64,000 bases of DNA from Nocardioides litoris (GTDB lineage: Bacteria; Actinomycetota; Actinomycetes; Propionibacteriales; Nocardioidaceae). Numbering within the stretch: the stretch's first letter is position 1; each line of letters begins with the position of its first letter. The notes under the pieces are model-generated. The model was not told the origin of the DNA. It made no database searches and saw only the letters and a list, made by a program, of their open reading frames with translations. The position numbers and the translations under genes were made by a program. Where the stretch lies: positions 682,001-746,000 of the forward strand of contig NZ_VDMR01000002.1 of NCBI RefSeq assembly GCF_006346315.1. Direction: 5' to 3'. This document shows, in pieces, positions 1 through 8,077 of this stretch.

Positions 1-278
1 TCGGCCAGCTCCGGGACCTCCTCCAACACTCGGAGCTCTCCCAGGTCAACGTTCTTCAGCTTCGCGAACTGCGATGCAAACGGTGCGAGGAAGTCGTCGA
101 AGGCGCTCCCGAACGACTGGTCAAGATCGTCCCGAGCCGATTGAAACAAGCCCTGCGCCTTGACCCGGTTGCGCTCCAGTTGCTGATGATTCGACTCGTT
201 CCGCCTGGCTAGCTGACGGGCCTCGACCAGCGGCAAAGCGCGGTTGGTTGATTCCCGAGCTGTCGTCCGCCACTCCAT
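1..278 (-). CDS. Partial hypothetical protein (N-terminal 92 residues)
   Basis: The reading frame is open from an ATG at 278 to the window edge, so only the N-terminus is visible. AGGAGG lies six bases before the ATG, which makes the start convincing. The translation opens MEWRTTARESTNRALPL and is charged and helical, ending in KLKNVDLGELRVLEEVPEL. A helical start with a phrase like KLKNVDLGEL recalls bacterial helical/glycine-zipper membrane proteins of unknown role; that is a weak resemblance from memory. The rest of the gene lies to the left of the window. Confidence 0.6.
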   Translation of the reverse strand, partial: MEWRTTARESTNRALPLVEARQLARRNESNHQQLERNRVKAQGLFQSARDDLDQSFGSAFDDFLAPFASQFAKLKNVDLGELRVLEEVPELA

Positions 279-860
279 GACCTGCCTCCTCGCCCTCGCC
301 CGGGGCATCCCGTCGAATGAGGGTAAGGAGGACGGCCGAGGGTTGAGGACCGTTCGAGCAAACCGGGGGAGGGGGTCGGCCGCGGTCCCATTTGCGGTGG
401 AATGACGCACGTCGATAGTGCGGCGCTTGCAGCGACGCGTCCGGGCCCGATCACAGACGGCAGCCGCGGTCCGCAGGGCGACGAACACCAAACACGGGTC
501 GAGCATCCAGGTTGCCGGCAGGCCAGCTGTCCAACTTATCGCCCTGCCCCTTCACTCGCTTCGAGTCGGCTCCAGGCAGAGCTCCAGGACAGCGGACTTC
601 GTCGACCCGACGCCGCTGCCGCGGTCCGTGAGCGCCTTTCGAGAGATCTCCTGCCCCCTGAGGAAGTCGCGAGAGCAGCCGCCGAGGTGCTCTAAAGCGA
701 CGCGCTGACGGCGATCTTCGAGCGGGTTGACAAGCTCCGAGCCCGCCACGCGTCTCGTAACTGACTTCTCAGGTCGAGACACACTTCTCCGGTTACGAGG
801 ACCAGGCCCATTGCTCTACGAGAATGAGCGGATCGTGGACACCCGCTGAGGAGATGGTTG
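279..860. other. Intergenic stretch without a convincing gene
   Basis: About 580 bases separate the divergent partial gene and the DUF3644 gene. An open frame at 402-695 (+) ends in a helix-like tail (DAAAAVRERLSRDLLPPEEV) that looks protein-like, but its first half has biased, unlikely composition and there is no ribosome binding site. It could be the end of a decayed gene. I see no other structure. Confidence 0.4.
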
Positions 861-1967
861 ATGGCACCGAGGCCGCAGTGGCACCACACGATGCAGGAGG
901 CGAGACGTCAGGCGTGCTTGGCGATCGACTTCTACAACCGTCCCGGTGACCGGAGGAGCTACCTCGACTTCGTCGTCCACATGCATCTTGCATGGCAAAA
1001 CCTTCTTCACGCAGACCGGATACGCCGTCACGAGCCGATCTTCTTCCGTGAGAAGAACGGGCGCTACGTGCGGAACCCGGACGGCACCCGGAAGACTTGG
1101 GATCTTTCGGAGTGCTTGAAACGGGAGTTCTCCGATGCCGACCCAACGCGGGAGAACATCACCTTTTTCATCGGGCTCCGCAACAAGATCGAGCACCGCT
1201 TCCAGGATGCCTTCATGGCGACCACCGGACCGCATGCCCACGCCTACGTCATCAACTTCGAGGCGGAGTTAATAAAGCGGTTCGGAAAGACGTACAGCCT
1301 GGCGGACGAGCTCCGGTTCCCGGTGTTCGTCCAGGCTCTGACGCCCGAGGGCGTGGAGGTCCACGCGAAGGCACGCAAGAAGCTTCCGCAAGCTGCCAGG
1401 AACTACATCAGCAAATTCGAAGCCGACCTCGACCCCGCGGTGGCTGGATCCGAGAAGTTCGCCTATCGGGTGCTGCTGACGCCGATCAAGGGCCCCAAGA
1501 CCGAGGCCGACATGGCGGTCACGTTCGTCAGCCAGAGCGACCTGACCGAAGAGGAGCTCGAGGAGCTGAAGAAGGCGGGCAAGGCGGGCACGGTGTTCGT
1601 GAACGAGAAACAGCGGGAGGTCGGGCTGCTCGACAAGATGTTGCCAAAGGCGGCCGCTCAAGCTGTCGAGGACCAGATTCCCTTCGAGTTCAGAACTAAC
1701 CACTTCGCACGTACCTGGAAGAAACTCAAGGTCCGTCCTGACGGCAAGAGCAACCACCCGGAGAAGACGGTGGCGCATTACTGCGTTTACGTCGAGGCGA
1801 TCAAGCAGCACGTGTACACCCCGGCGTACGTGCAAAAGCTCGTGGAGCTTCTCGCAACAGAGGACGGTTTCAGGGAGACGGTGGGTTCGGCTCCCCGGCG
1901 GAAGGTCACGAAGTTGGCTACCGCGAAGAAGGCCCCGCCCGCGGCAGGGGCGTCGTCGTCCGCCTGA
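861..1967 (+). CDS. DUF3644 domain-containing protein
   Basis: 368 residues. GAGGAG seven bases before the ATG at 861 favours it over the TTG directly upstream. The N-terminal 190 residues match my memory of DUF3644: HMHLAWQNLLHADRIRRHEP (40-59), FFREKNGRYVRNPDG (61-75), then NITFFIGLRNKIEHRF (99-114). RNKIEH (107-112) reads as an Rx4H motif, the signature of HEPN-type RNases, so an RNA-cleaving role is possible; that is inference. The rest has a charged helix (EELEELKKAGKAG) and a Lys/Ala-rich tail (KKAPPAAGASSSA). DUF3644 genes are often found in variable and defence regions. The neighbours here (a replication-relaxation protein and repeats) fit an accessory region. Molecular function is not established. 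Confidence 0.85.
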   Translation: MAPRPQWHHTMQEARRQACLAIDFYNRPGDRRSYLDFVVHMHLAWQNLLHADRIRRHEPIFFREKNGRYVRNPDGTRKTWDLSECLKREFSDADPTRENITFFIGLRNKIEHRFQDAFMATTGPHAHAYVINFEAELIKRFGKTYSLADELRFPVFVQALTPEGVEVHAKARKKLPQAARNYISKFEADLDPAVAGSEKFAYRVLLTPIKGPKTEADMAVTFVSQSDLTEEELEELKKAGKAGTVFVNEKQREVGLLDKMLPKAAAQAVEDQIPFEFRTNHFARTWKKLKVRPDGKSNHPEKTVAHYCVYVEAIKQHVYTPAYVQKLVELLATEDGFRETVGSAPRRKVTKLATAKKAPPAAGASSSA

Positions 1968-2101
1968 GTCGACTCGTCCTGGTCGCTCGGCCAGGGGCTG
2001 TGATAGCGAACGGCGCAACGTTCAGATCCCGCTGCGACACACCCTGCGCAGGTGGACGAGGTGTTCAACTACGTCAATGTGGGCGGTGTGCGGCACCAGT
2101 G

Positions 2102-2875
2102 CTACGAGCGCCCGTGCAGAGCCTGAGCCACGCCTTCCTCGGACATCTGCTCGAAGTGGACCAAGGGGCCGGAAGGGCATGCCATCTCATCGCTCGCTCG
2201 CTCGAGAGCTGCAAGCGTGTACTTGTTGTCGCTGTGCCAGGTGACTTGGTCGACCTGCGCGCCACCCTGCGCGTACCAAACGGTCTTCTTAAGAAGTCGC
2301 TGCTTGGTCTTCGTGCTGAGCTCCACCTCGACCGCGGTCTTGATCCCGGTGGGGCTAGTCACGACGAGGTCCGGTCGGAACTCCACTCTCCAAGCCTCGC
2401 GCCACTCACGTGTTCCTGACTCGCCCCGGCGAGCGGTGCTGCCGTCTGGCATGAGCAGCGCCGTGCGACCGTTGATGTATCCGTGCGCTAGTTCCGCACG
2501 GCGTCCATTCTCGAAGTGTCGGAGTTCCCGTTCGGTCGTGACTTCGAATCCGTCGATCGCATAGTCGATCCCCACCTCGGCGGTGAGGTGACCGTGGCGA
2601 CTCGTTGCGCGGCCGATCTCCACGACGGTCGGGAGGTCGATCCGGTCTGATCGCAACCCGTTCGTCGTCGCAGCCCAAGCAGTGCCGAGGGGGCAGCAAT
2701 CAACGCGCCGCACGAGCCCTGAGCCCCACATCCTGCGAAGGCGTCCTTCGACCACGCTCAAAGTCAGCTCGTCCTGAGCGCCGACTCCGGTGAGCTTGGC
2801 AATCTGGCGGGTAGTGAGGAAACCGTAGCCGCCCAGACTCTTCATTGTCAGACGTCTGAAGCTCGAGGTGTCCAT
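2102..2875 (-). CDS. Replication-relaxation family protein
   Basis: 257 residues, ATG at 2875 preceded by GGAG at five bases. The N-terminus is a winged-helix segment (GYGFLTTRQIAKLTGV, then VEGRLRRMWGSGLVRR), typical of the replication-relaxation family found on actinobacterial plasmids and integrative elements. The second half carries RPDLVV and, further on, AVEVELSTKTKQRL. This D...ExE...K spacing resembles a degraded PD-(D/E)XK fold, as is usual in this family. It converges on the DUF3644 gene, with 134 bases between their ends. A second family member is at 11365-12126. The biochemical role of the family is not established; association with mobile DNA is the safe statement. Confidence 0.8.
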   Translation of the reverse strand: MDTSSFRRLTMKSLGGYGFLTTRQIAKLTGVGAQDELTLSVVEGRLRRMWGSGLVRRVDCCPLGTAWAATTNGLRSDRIDLPTVVEIGRATSRHGHLTAEVGIDYAIDGFEVTTERELRHFENGRRAELAHGYINGRTALLMPDGSTARRGESGTREWREAWRVEFRPDLVVTSPTGIKTAVEVELSTKTKQRLLKKTVWYAQGGAQVDQVTWHSDNKYTLAALERASDEMACPSGPLVHFEQMSEEGVAQALHGRS

Positions 2876-3126
2876 GTTCGCTCCGAGGCAGTGGTTGGCA
2901 CGTTCGAGCGGTTCCTAACGACGAGGCGCCTCCGATGAAGGCGCCCGGTAGGGGCCATGAAGGCGACCGGGCGCGACGGGACCTCTCGTCACTGGCGGCG
3001 GGGTTCCGAGGGGTCGTGGGGTGCGGCCGGTACCGCCCATCGAGGAGCCGTGCGTGGGTGGTCACGACCGGTCTGAGGCCAAGACTCACTGGCTCCGTTG
3101 TGGGAGTTGTGCCCCGTTGGCCGGGT

Positions 3127-3310
3127 GGGGGTTTGACCCGCGGTGGGCAGGGGGTTTGGCCCGCGGTGGGTAGGGGGTTTGGCCCGCGGTGGGTAGGGGG
3201 TTTGGCCCGCGGTGGGTAGGGGGTTTGGCCCGCGGTGGGTAGGGGGTTTGGCCCGCGGTGGGTAGGGGGTTTGACCCGCGGTGGGTAGGGGGTTTGACCC
3301 GCGGTGGGTA
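3127..3310. repeat. 23-bp G-rich tandem repeat, 8 copies
   Basis: Eight contiguous units start at 3127, 3150, 3173, 3196, 3219, 3242, 3265 and 3288. Each unit is GGGGGTTT followed by GRCCCGCGGTGGGYA. The inner copies are identical and the outer ones differ at one or two bases, which indicates recent expansion. The unit length is not a multiple of three, so the array is not coding. Each unit has a G5 run and a GGG run, so the plus strand could form G-quadruplexes; CCCGCGG also offers local pairing. Confidence 0.95.
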
Positions 3311-3854
3311 GGGGGGCGAGTCGGCCAGGTAGAAGGTGCGACCCGCGGGTCTGACGGATCTAGGACGGCGGGCCTGGCGAGCTCACTGAACGCGCGAGCC
3401 CAACTGAAGGTATATGGTCCGCGGGTTTTCGAAGAGGCCGCGGACCCTTTGGCCCGCATCGCGGCCCCGCGCGACACCGCACCCGAACCGGGCTGAACGA
3501 GTCTGGCATGTAAAGAGCTTCAGGCTGGATGGCAGACCCCTTGCTGGCCATCTCGGAGGCTCCTCGAGCGAGCGAGAGACAGTCGCGCCCTGAGCGGGAT
3601 GGCGTTCCGCTCGCGGCCCCGATCTGCCTGCCTCTTGCCGGACCGGCCTCGGTAGCGCTGCCTCGGGGACTGCTTTACTTCTAGCCGTCAGTGCGCGTAA
3701 AGGCTCGACTGGCCAGGGCCGCTCATTCGTGCAGGTCAGAAGCCTGTGTGAGGCCCTGTGCGCCTTCTGACTCTCCACAGAGTTGCTGGTCGCCAGCGCA
3801 AGCCGCTGCATCGTGGTCCCCGAACTGCTCCGGTCAACCCGAAAGCCCATCAAT

Positions 3855-3995
3855 GGCTTTACGCGGCAGAAGCGCTGGGGGCTTACACCCAGCGGCCGTG
3901 GGGGCTTTACACGACCGGTGTCGAGGTCTTTACACCGAAGAGCCCAGCGGGCCGGACTTGCCAGGTCCGCCATCTGCACGACCGGCTTTACATCG
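3855..3995. repeat. Iteron-like CTTTAC direct repeats
   Basis: Five same-strand copies of a GGNCTTTACAC-like element have their CTT(T)AC cores at about 3857, 3882, 3905, 3928 and 3986. The first four are spaced 23-25 bases apart, roughly two helical turns, as in iterons. The third and fourth are the best copies (GGGGGCTTTACACG and GGTCTTTACACCG). An opposite-strand GTAAAG occurs near 3698. Confidence 0.5.
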
Positions 3996-4367
3996 ACACG
4001 GTGTGCGAACACCACGGCGGGCGTGCTCGAACGCGACAGGCGGCCCCGGCGGGGATCGGACGGGCCAGGCGGGCGGCTCGCCGCACGCGACACACCCGGC
4101 GCTCGGTCTCGTTCCTCGCCCGGCGCGGGGGTGTCGGAGCGTCTCGCAGCCCCCCTGGCCCGCGGCGGTGTCGTCCGCGCCGAGCGGGGACTGGTGGCCG
4201 CGCTCTCGCTCGTTCCTCGCTGGAGCGTCTGCCACTGCGTCTCGCGCGTCGCGGTCGTCACCGCCGCCGGGTGGGGTCGGGTTGGCGGAGGGGCTCGCGG
4301 ATAGCGCGCGTGGACGGGTTCCCCGTGTGCGTCTGCCGGGGGTGCGGGTTTGCCGGTGTGGGGGTTT

Positions 4368-4403
4368 GCCGGGTGTGCCGGGTGTGCCGGGTGTGCCGGG
4401 CGT
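4368..4403. repeat. 9-bp tandem repeat GCCGGGTGT, 4 copies
   Basis: Three perfect GCCGGGTGT units and a fourth with one change (GCCGGGCGT) lie head to tail. They sit in a wider tract of related GGGTTTGCCG words from about 4340 to 4440. This looks like slippage-generated simple sequence and is not in a supported gene. Confidence 0.85.
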
Positions 4404-4629
4404 GCGGGTTCGCGGGGTGCGCGGGTTTGCCGCGTGTTCCGGTTCTCCGGCGACCCGGACCACCGGGGCGGGCCGGCGGAGGCGCGGGTGAACCGGGGGG
4501 CCAGGGGCAGGCAAACCGGCGACCCCGGATGCCGGGTCTCGAGGTCAGGGTTGGCCCTCTGTTGGGCTCGACGAGGGAGGAACGACGTTAGGCGACGCTC
4601 CGCGCGAAGGGGGAGAGTGGTGGCGTGGG

Positions 4630-5976
4630 TCAGTCTCGCTGCCAGCCGGGTCGGCTCTGGTGGTACTGGAGGGCTTCGGGGCTGATGACGAACTGGAGGA
4701 GGTTGCCGACCTTCTTGACGAGTTCGTCGCGGACCTCGGCGGGGGTGGCGAAGAAGAACTCGCGGCGTTGGTTGACCAGGTTGAGGCGTCGGGCTGCGAA
4801 GGCGGTGTGGAGCTGGTTCTCGAGGGTGACGGCGTCGTCGGAGAAGAACAGGACGTGGACGTCGAAGGGAAATGGGACGGAGGCGCCGTTGAGCTCGGCG
4901 ATGCGTTCGAGGGGTTCGAGGCGGCGGGTGAGGCCGATCTTGACGATGCCGGGGCCGAAGGCGCCGACGTTGCTGATGACGTAGACGTAGCCGGCGCGTT
5001 GGTTGGCGATGCGGTAGTCGGTCTGGGCGATGGCGTCGTCGATCTGGGCGAGGCGGTGCTCGATCGCGGCGGCTTCGTCGTCGCGGCCTTGGCGGCGGAG
5101 CTCGTCGAGGGCGTTTTGCTGGTGGAGGCGTTCCTTGTCGAGCTTGGCGCGTTCGGCTTGGAGCTTCTCTTCCTCGCGGCGCTGCTCGCGGAGGCGGGCG
5201 CGTTCCTCCTTGGCCTGTTCGCGTTCTTCCTGGAGGCGGAAGAGGTAGTCGGCGGTGAGCTCGAGCTCCTCGATGCGCAGGGCGTGGAAGGCGGGTGAGA
5301 CGCGCAGCTCCATGAGGGCGCCGAGCTTGGAGATGGAGGTGAGGGTGCGTTCGAGTCGGGTCTTGGCGGTGGTGACGTTGCCGGCGCGCATCGTGCGTAG
5401 GCAGGTGTCGGCTTCGGCGTTGTAGGCGCGCAGCATGAGTCGGGAGAGGTCGGCGGTCATCTTGCGGCCCTGGGCGAGGGAGTTGTTGAAGACGAACCGG
5501 TCGGAGGACTCGACGGCGTCGCCGTCCTTGATGCACTGCTTGATGCGGGTGTTGAGTTCGTCGAGGTGTTGTTTGTACGCCGCGGCGTCCTCGAGGGGGT
5601 GGTGGTAGCGGTAGATGCCGACTTCTTGGAGGACGACGTCGTCGTCGAGCTCGGCCAGCGGGGTCTCGCCGGTCGCGGTGAGCTGTTGGGTGAGGTTGCG
5701 TTCGCGGGCGCGTGCGGTGGCGAGGGCGGCGCGGAGGGTGGTGAGCTCGTCCTCGCGGGCGGCGAGCTTGGTCTGGACGGCGTGGAGCTGTTCGGCGTCG
5801 GTGTCGGTGAGCTTCGGTCGCGCTGATGGCGTGTGGCGGGCTGGGTCGTAGCCGGGTGGTCGGGGGGTGCCGATGGCCCAGCCGGGGCGTTCGGCGCAGT
5901 AGCCGAGGTTGTCGGGTGGGGTGTGGAACGGCAGTGGCTCGGGCGCGTCGGCTCTGGTGAGGTCGAGTGGGCTCAT
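4630..5976 (-). CDS. DUF4041 protein with C-terminal GIY-YIG/T5orf172 nuclease-like domain
   Basis: 448 residues from ATG 5976. A GTG at 6015 would overlap the upstream gene by 17 bases and is less likely. There is a short Pro-rich N-terminus, a coiled coil (KLAAREDELTTLRAALATAR), a DUF4041-type region around residues 95-260 (DDDVVLQEVGIYRYHHPLED), then a strongly charged coiled coil. The last 120 residues begin GYVYVISNVGAFGPGIVKIGL and continue to ENQLHTAFAARRLN, matching the T5orf172 branch of GIY-YIG domains. Proteins of this architecture are usually phage- or defence-associated DNA-processing proteins; the substrate is unknown. It starts 22 bases after the coiled-coil gene on the same strand, so the two are probably co-transcribed. 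Confidence 0.85.
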   Translation of the reverse strand: MSPLDLTRADAPEPLPFHTPPDNLGYCAERPGWAIGTPRPPGYDPARHTPSARPKLTDTDAEQLHAVQTKLAAREDELTTLRAALATARARERNLTQQLTATGETPLAELDDDVVLQEVGIYRYHHPLEDAAAYKQHLDELNTRIKQCIKDGDAVESSDRFVFNNSLAQGRKMTADLSRLMLRAYNAEADTCLRTMRAGNVTTAKTRLERTLTSISKLGALMELRVSPAFHALRIEELELTADYLFRLQEEREQAKEERARLREQRREEEKLQAERAKLDKERLHQQNALDELRRQGRDDEAAAIEHRLAQIDDAIAQTDYRIANQRAGYVYVISNVGAFGPGIVKIGLTRRLEPLERIAELNGASVPFPFDVHVLFFSDDAVTLENQLHTAFAARRLNLVNQRREFFFATPAEVRDELVKKVGNLLQFVISPEALQYHQSRPGWQRD

Positions 5977-5998
5977 GGTGGTCGAGGTTGGTCGGAGT

Positions 5999-7249
5999 TC
6001 AGCGGGTGCGGACACCGGCGCTGGTGCCGATGGGGGTCAGGGCGGCGGGTGAGCGGGAGATGACGGCGCCGAGGTGGCGCAGCGATGCGGCGGCGTCGAC
6101 GCGGTCCAGGATGAGGGACTCGAAGTCGGCGCGGTCGACGGCGACGGCGAGCAGGGTGGTGAAGGTGCTGCGGCCGGTGGCGGGGTCGGTGTGGTGGACG
6201 CCGGCGGCCAGGGAGACGGTGCGGAGGTGGTCGGCGCGGTCAGCTTCGTACAGCTCGTGGATGGTGCGCATCGAGACGTTGGCGACCAGTGCGGCGTAGC
6301 GGTTGCGGCGTTCGGTCTGGGTCTGGGCGACGGGGGTGATCTCGTCGCGGGCCTTGACGTAGCGGAAGGCCTTGTCGGTGGGCAGGTCTTCGGGGTGGGA
6401 GAGCTCCACGGTGATGGTCAGCTCGCGGGCGCGGGCGTCGAGGGTGAACTGGTGGTCGATGTCGAGGTCGTCGGGGTAGGCGGAGTTGCCCAGAACGATG
6501 GAGAAGTACTCCTCGACGGCGGCGGGGTCGCGGGCGGCGAACCGTCGGATGAGGTCGTCGAGGTCGGCGTTGCGTCGGTCGGTCTCGGCGATGCGGTTGC
6601 GGCACTGCTGGTCGTACGTCTCTCGGTCCGCCTGCACACGTGCGAGCCGCTGTCGCTCGGCCTCGGCGTGGGCGGCGAGGCGGGCAGCGTCGGCCTGCAT
6701 GGCCGCCGTCCTGCGGTCGCACCACCAGTAGAAGGCGTTCATGAAGGCCCGGTCGGCTCGGTAGCAGTCCTGGGCCCGGCGACCGGTGCGCTTCCCTGTG
6801 CCGGGCGGTGGGTGGTACGCCGGGAGGGGCTCGACGGGTGTCAGCGCGGGCGCCCGCAGCGGCGTCTGGTGTGGGGAGGTGAACGGCGGGTGCTCAGGGG
6901 TGGCCCGCAGCGACCCGAGGTCGACGTAGTCGTCGACGTCGAGGGTGGCGAGCAGGACGTCGTCGATCTCCTTCAGCTGCGCCGTCACCTCGGCCGTCAT
7001 GGCCTCCGCCTCAGCGGCTTGGGCTTCGGCGTGCAGCTTGGCCTGTTCCTTCTCGAGCGCGGCGCGGGTGCGGGCGTCGGCTCGGGCGGCTTGCTCGCGG
7101 GCGCGCTGGGATGCGGCGGCGAGACGCTGGGCCTCACGTTGCCATTGCTGGTGCTGCCGGAACTCTGCTGCGGCGGCGCGTTGCCTGTTGCGTTCGGCGA
7201 CGGCTGCCTGGTGCTGGAGCTCGGCGAAGAACCCGCGTCGTCGTGCCAT
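5999..7249 (-). CDS. Conserved actinobacterial coiled-coil protein, function unknown
   Basis: 416 residues. The start at 7249 (MARRRGFFAELQHQ) has GGGAGG six bases upstream and fits better than an in-frame ATG at 7315. Residues 1-110 are an Ala/Arg/Glu-rich coiled coil, followed by LLATLDVDDYVDLGSL and a Pro-rich stretch (TSPHQTPLRAP). The C-terminal half is globular: EEYFSIVLGNSAYPDD, ELTITVELSHPEDLPTDKAFRYVKA, then a segment ending ASLRHLGAVISRSP. I recognise this as a recurring actinobacterial family, sometimes encoded near restriction-type nucleases, without an assigned function. Pairing with the downstream DUF4041/GIY-YIG gene supports a DNA-related role by inference. Confidence 0.8.
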   Translation of the reverse strand: MARRRGFFAELQHQAAVAERNRQRAAAAEFRQHQQWQREAQRLAAASQRAREQAARADARTRAALEKEQAKLHAEAQAAEAEAMTAEVTAQLKEIDDVLLATLDVDDYVDLGSLRATPEHPPFTSPHQTPLRAPALTPVEPLPAYHPPPGTGKRTGRRAQDCYRADRAFMNAFYWWCDRRTAAMQADAARLAAHAEAERQRLARVQADRETYDQQCRNRIAETDRRNADLDDLIRRFAARDPAAVEEYFSIVLGNSAYPDDLDIDHQFTLDARARELTITVELSHPEDLPTDKAFRYVKARDEITPVAQTQTERRNRYAALVANVSMRTIHELYEADRADHLRTVSLAAGVHHTDPATGRSTFTTLLAVAVDRADFESLILDRVDAAASLRHLGAVISRSPAALTPIGTSAGVRTR

Positions 7250-7333
7250 CGTGACCCTCCCGTTGGTCCGGCTGACGTCCGATCGAGGGTAGGTCGGACC
7301 GTCCGTTGCGGACATGGTTTGGCGAAGGTCGGA

Positions 7334-8077
7334 TCACGCCGTCGCTATCAGGTCGCGTTGCTCGTCCGCGGCGGGGTCCTTGCCGGGGACGTTGACGGCG
7401 GAGACGAACCAGGTGGCGACGGCGGCGGTGACGGAGCCGACGACGGCGATGCCGACGAGCATGAGGGCGACGGCGACGAACCGGCCGGTGGTGGTGACGG
7501 GGTAGAGGTCGCCGTAGCCGACGGTGGTGACGGTGGTGGTGGCCCACCGCAGGGCGTCGCCGAAGGTGCGGATGTTGGCGGCGGGGTCGGGGCGTTCGGC
7601 GTCGAGGACGGCCAGGGCGCCGAGGCCGACGGCGGCGACGGCGGCGCCGACGATGTAGGCGGTGACGCGGCCGGCGAGGCCGGTGGCCACGCCGCGGTTG
7701 AGCATGCGGGCGAAGGCGAGCAGGCGGAGCAGCCGCAGGGGTCGCAGCAGGGGCAGGGCGATGAGGGCGACGTCGTACCAGTGCCGGGCGGCGTAGGTGC
7801 GCCGGTGGTCGGCCAGGGCGAGCCGGATGGCGAAGTCGATGGTGAAGGCGACCCAGACGGCCCATCCGGCGACGTCGAGGGCGTCGCGGGTGGTGGGGTC
7901 GAGGCGGGGGTCGAGGACGGGCCAGGCGTAGGCCACGAGGAAGGCGAGGGCCAGCAGGATGAGGGGCACCTCGGTACGGCGCGCCCAGCGTTCGACTCGG
8001 GTCTGAACCCGCTCATCCTGGGGCAGTCGCGCGGTGTGGTCAGGCGATCCCGTGGCAGAGCACCTGGAGGTCGCCAA
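7334..8077 (-). CDS. Potassium channel / ion transport family protein
   Basis: 247 residues if translation begins at TTG 8077, which overlaps the end of the upstream secreted-protein gene by 38 bases; an internal GTG (EVPLILL) would give a shorter product, so the start is uncertain. Hydrophobic segments match a six-TM voltage-gated-type channel: PLILLALAFLVAYAW, WAVWVAFTIDFAIRLAL, an S4-like LLRPLRLLRLLAFARML, then a pore helix with the K+ selectivity filter TTVGYGD and a final VALMLVGIAVVGSVTAAVA. It should conduct K+ across the plasma membrane. The shared strand and overlap suggest co-transcription with the secreted protein. Confidence 0.85.
   Translation of the reverse strand: MATSRCSATGSPDHTARLPQDERVQTRVERWARRTEVPLILLALAFLVAYAWPVLDPRLDPTTRDALDVAGWAVWVAFTIDFAIRLALADHRRTYAARHWYDVALIALPLLRPLRLLRLLAFARMLNRGVATGLAGRVTAYIVGAAVAAVGLGALAVLDAERPDPAANIRTFGDALRWATTTVTTVGYGDLYPVTTTGRFVAVALMLVGIAVVGSVTAAVATWFVSAVNVPGKDPAADEQRDLIATA

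Larger units (their letters stand above)
2876..4629. other. 1.75-kb non-coding repeat region
   Basis: Long open frames cross this stretch on both strands, but their translations are low-complexity and there are no ribosome binding sites, so I reject them as genes. The region instead holds a 23-bp G-rich tandem array, CTTTAC direct repeats and a 9-bp repeat tract, each listed separately. It lies between a replication-relaxation gene and the GIY-YIG gene, so a replication or transfer origin of a mobile element is possible. Confidence 0.6.

Noticed and set aside
402..708. Two overlapping plus-strand frames near the left edge
   Set aside because: One has a protein-like tail, but neither has a ribosome binding site or recognisable domain.
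3127..3310. CRISPR array
   Set aside because: The 23-bp units are contiguous with no spacers.
3691..4591. Overlapping plus-strand frames in the repeat region
   Set aside because: Low-complexity Arg/Gly/Cys translations, no ribosome binding sites, simple repeats inside.
3383..5536. A 717-codon minus-strand open frame over the repeat region
   Set aside because: It is a shadow of the DUF4041 gene at its right end and has Arg/Pro-rich, repetitive translation elsewhere.
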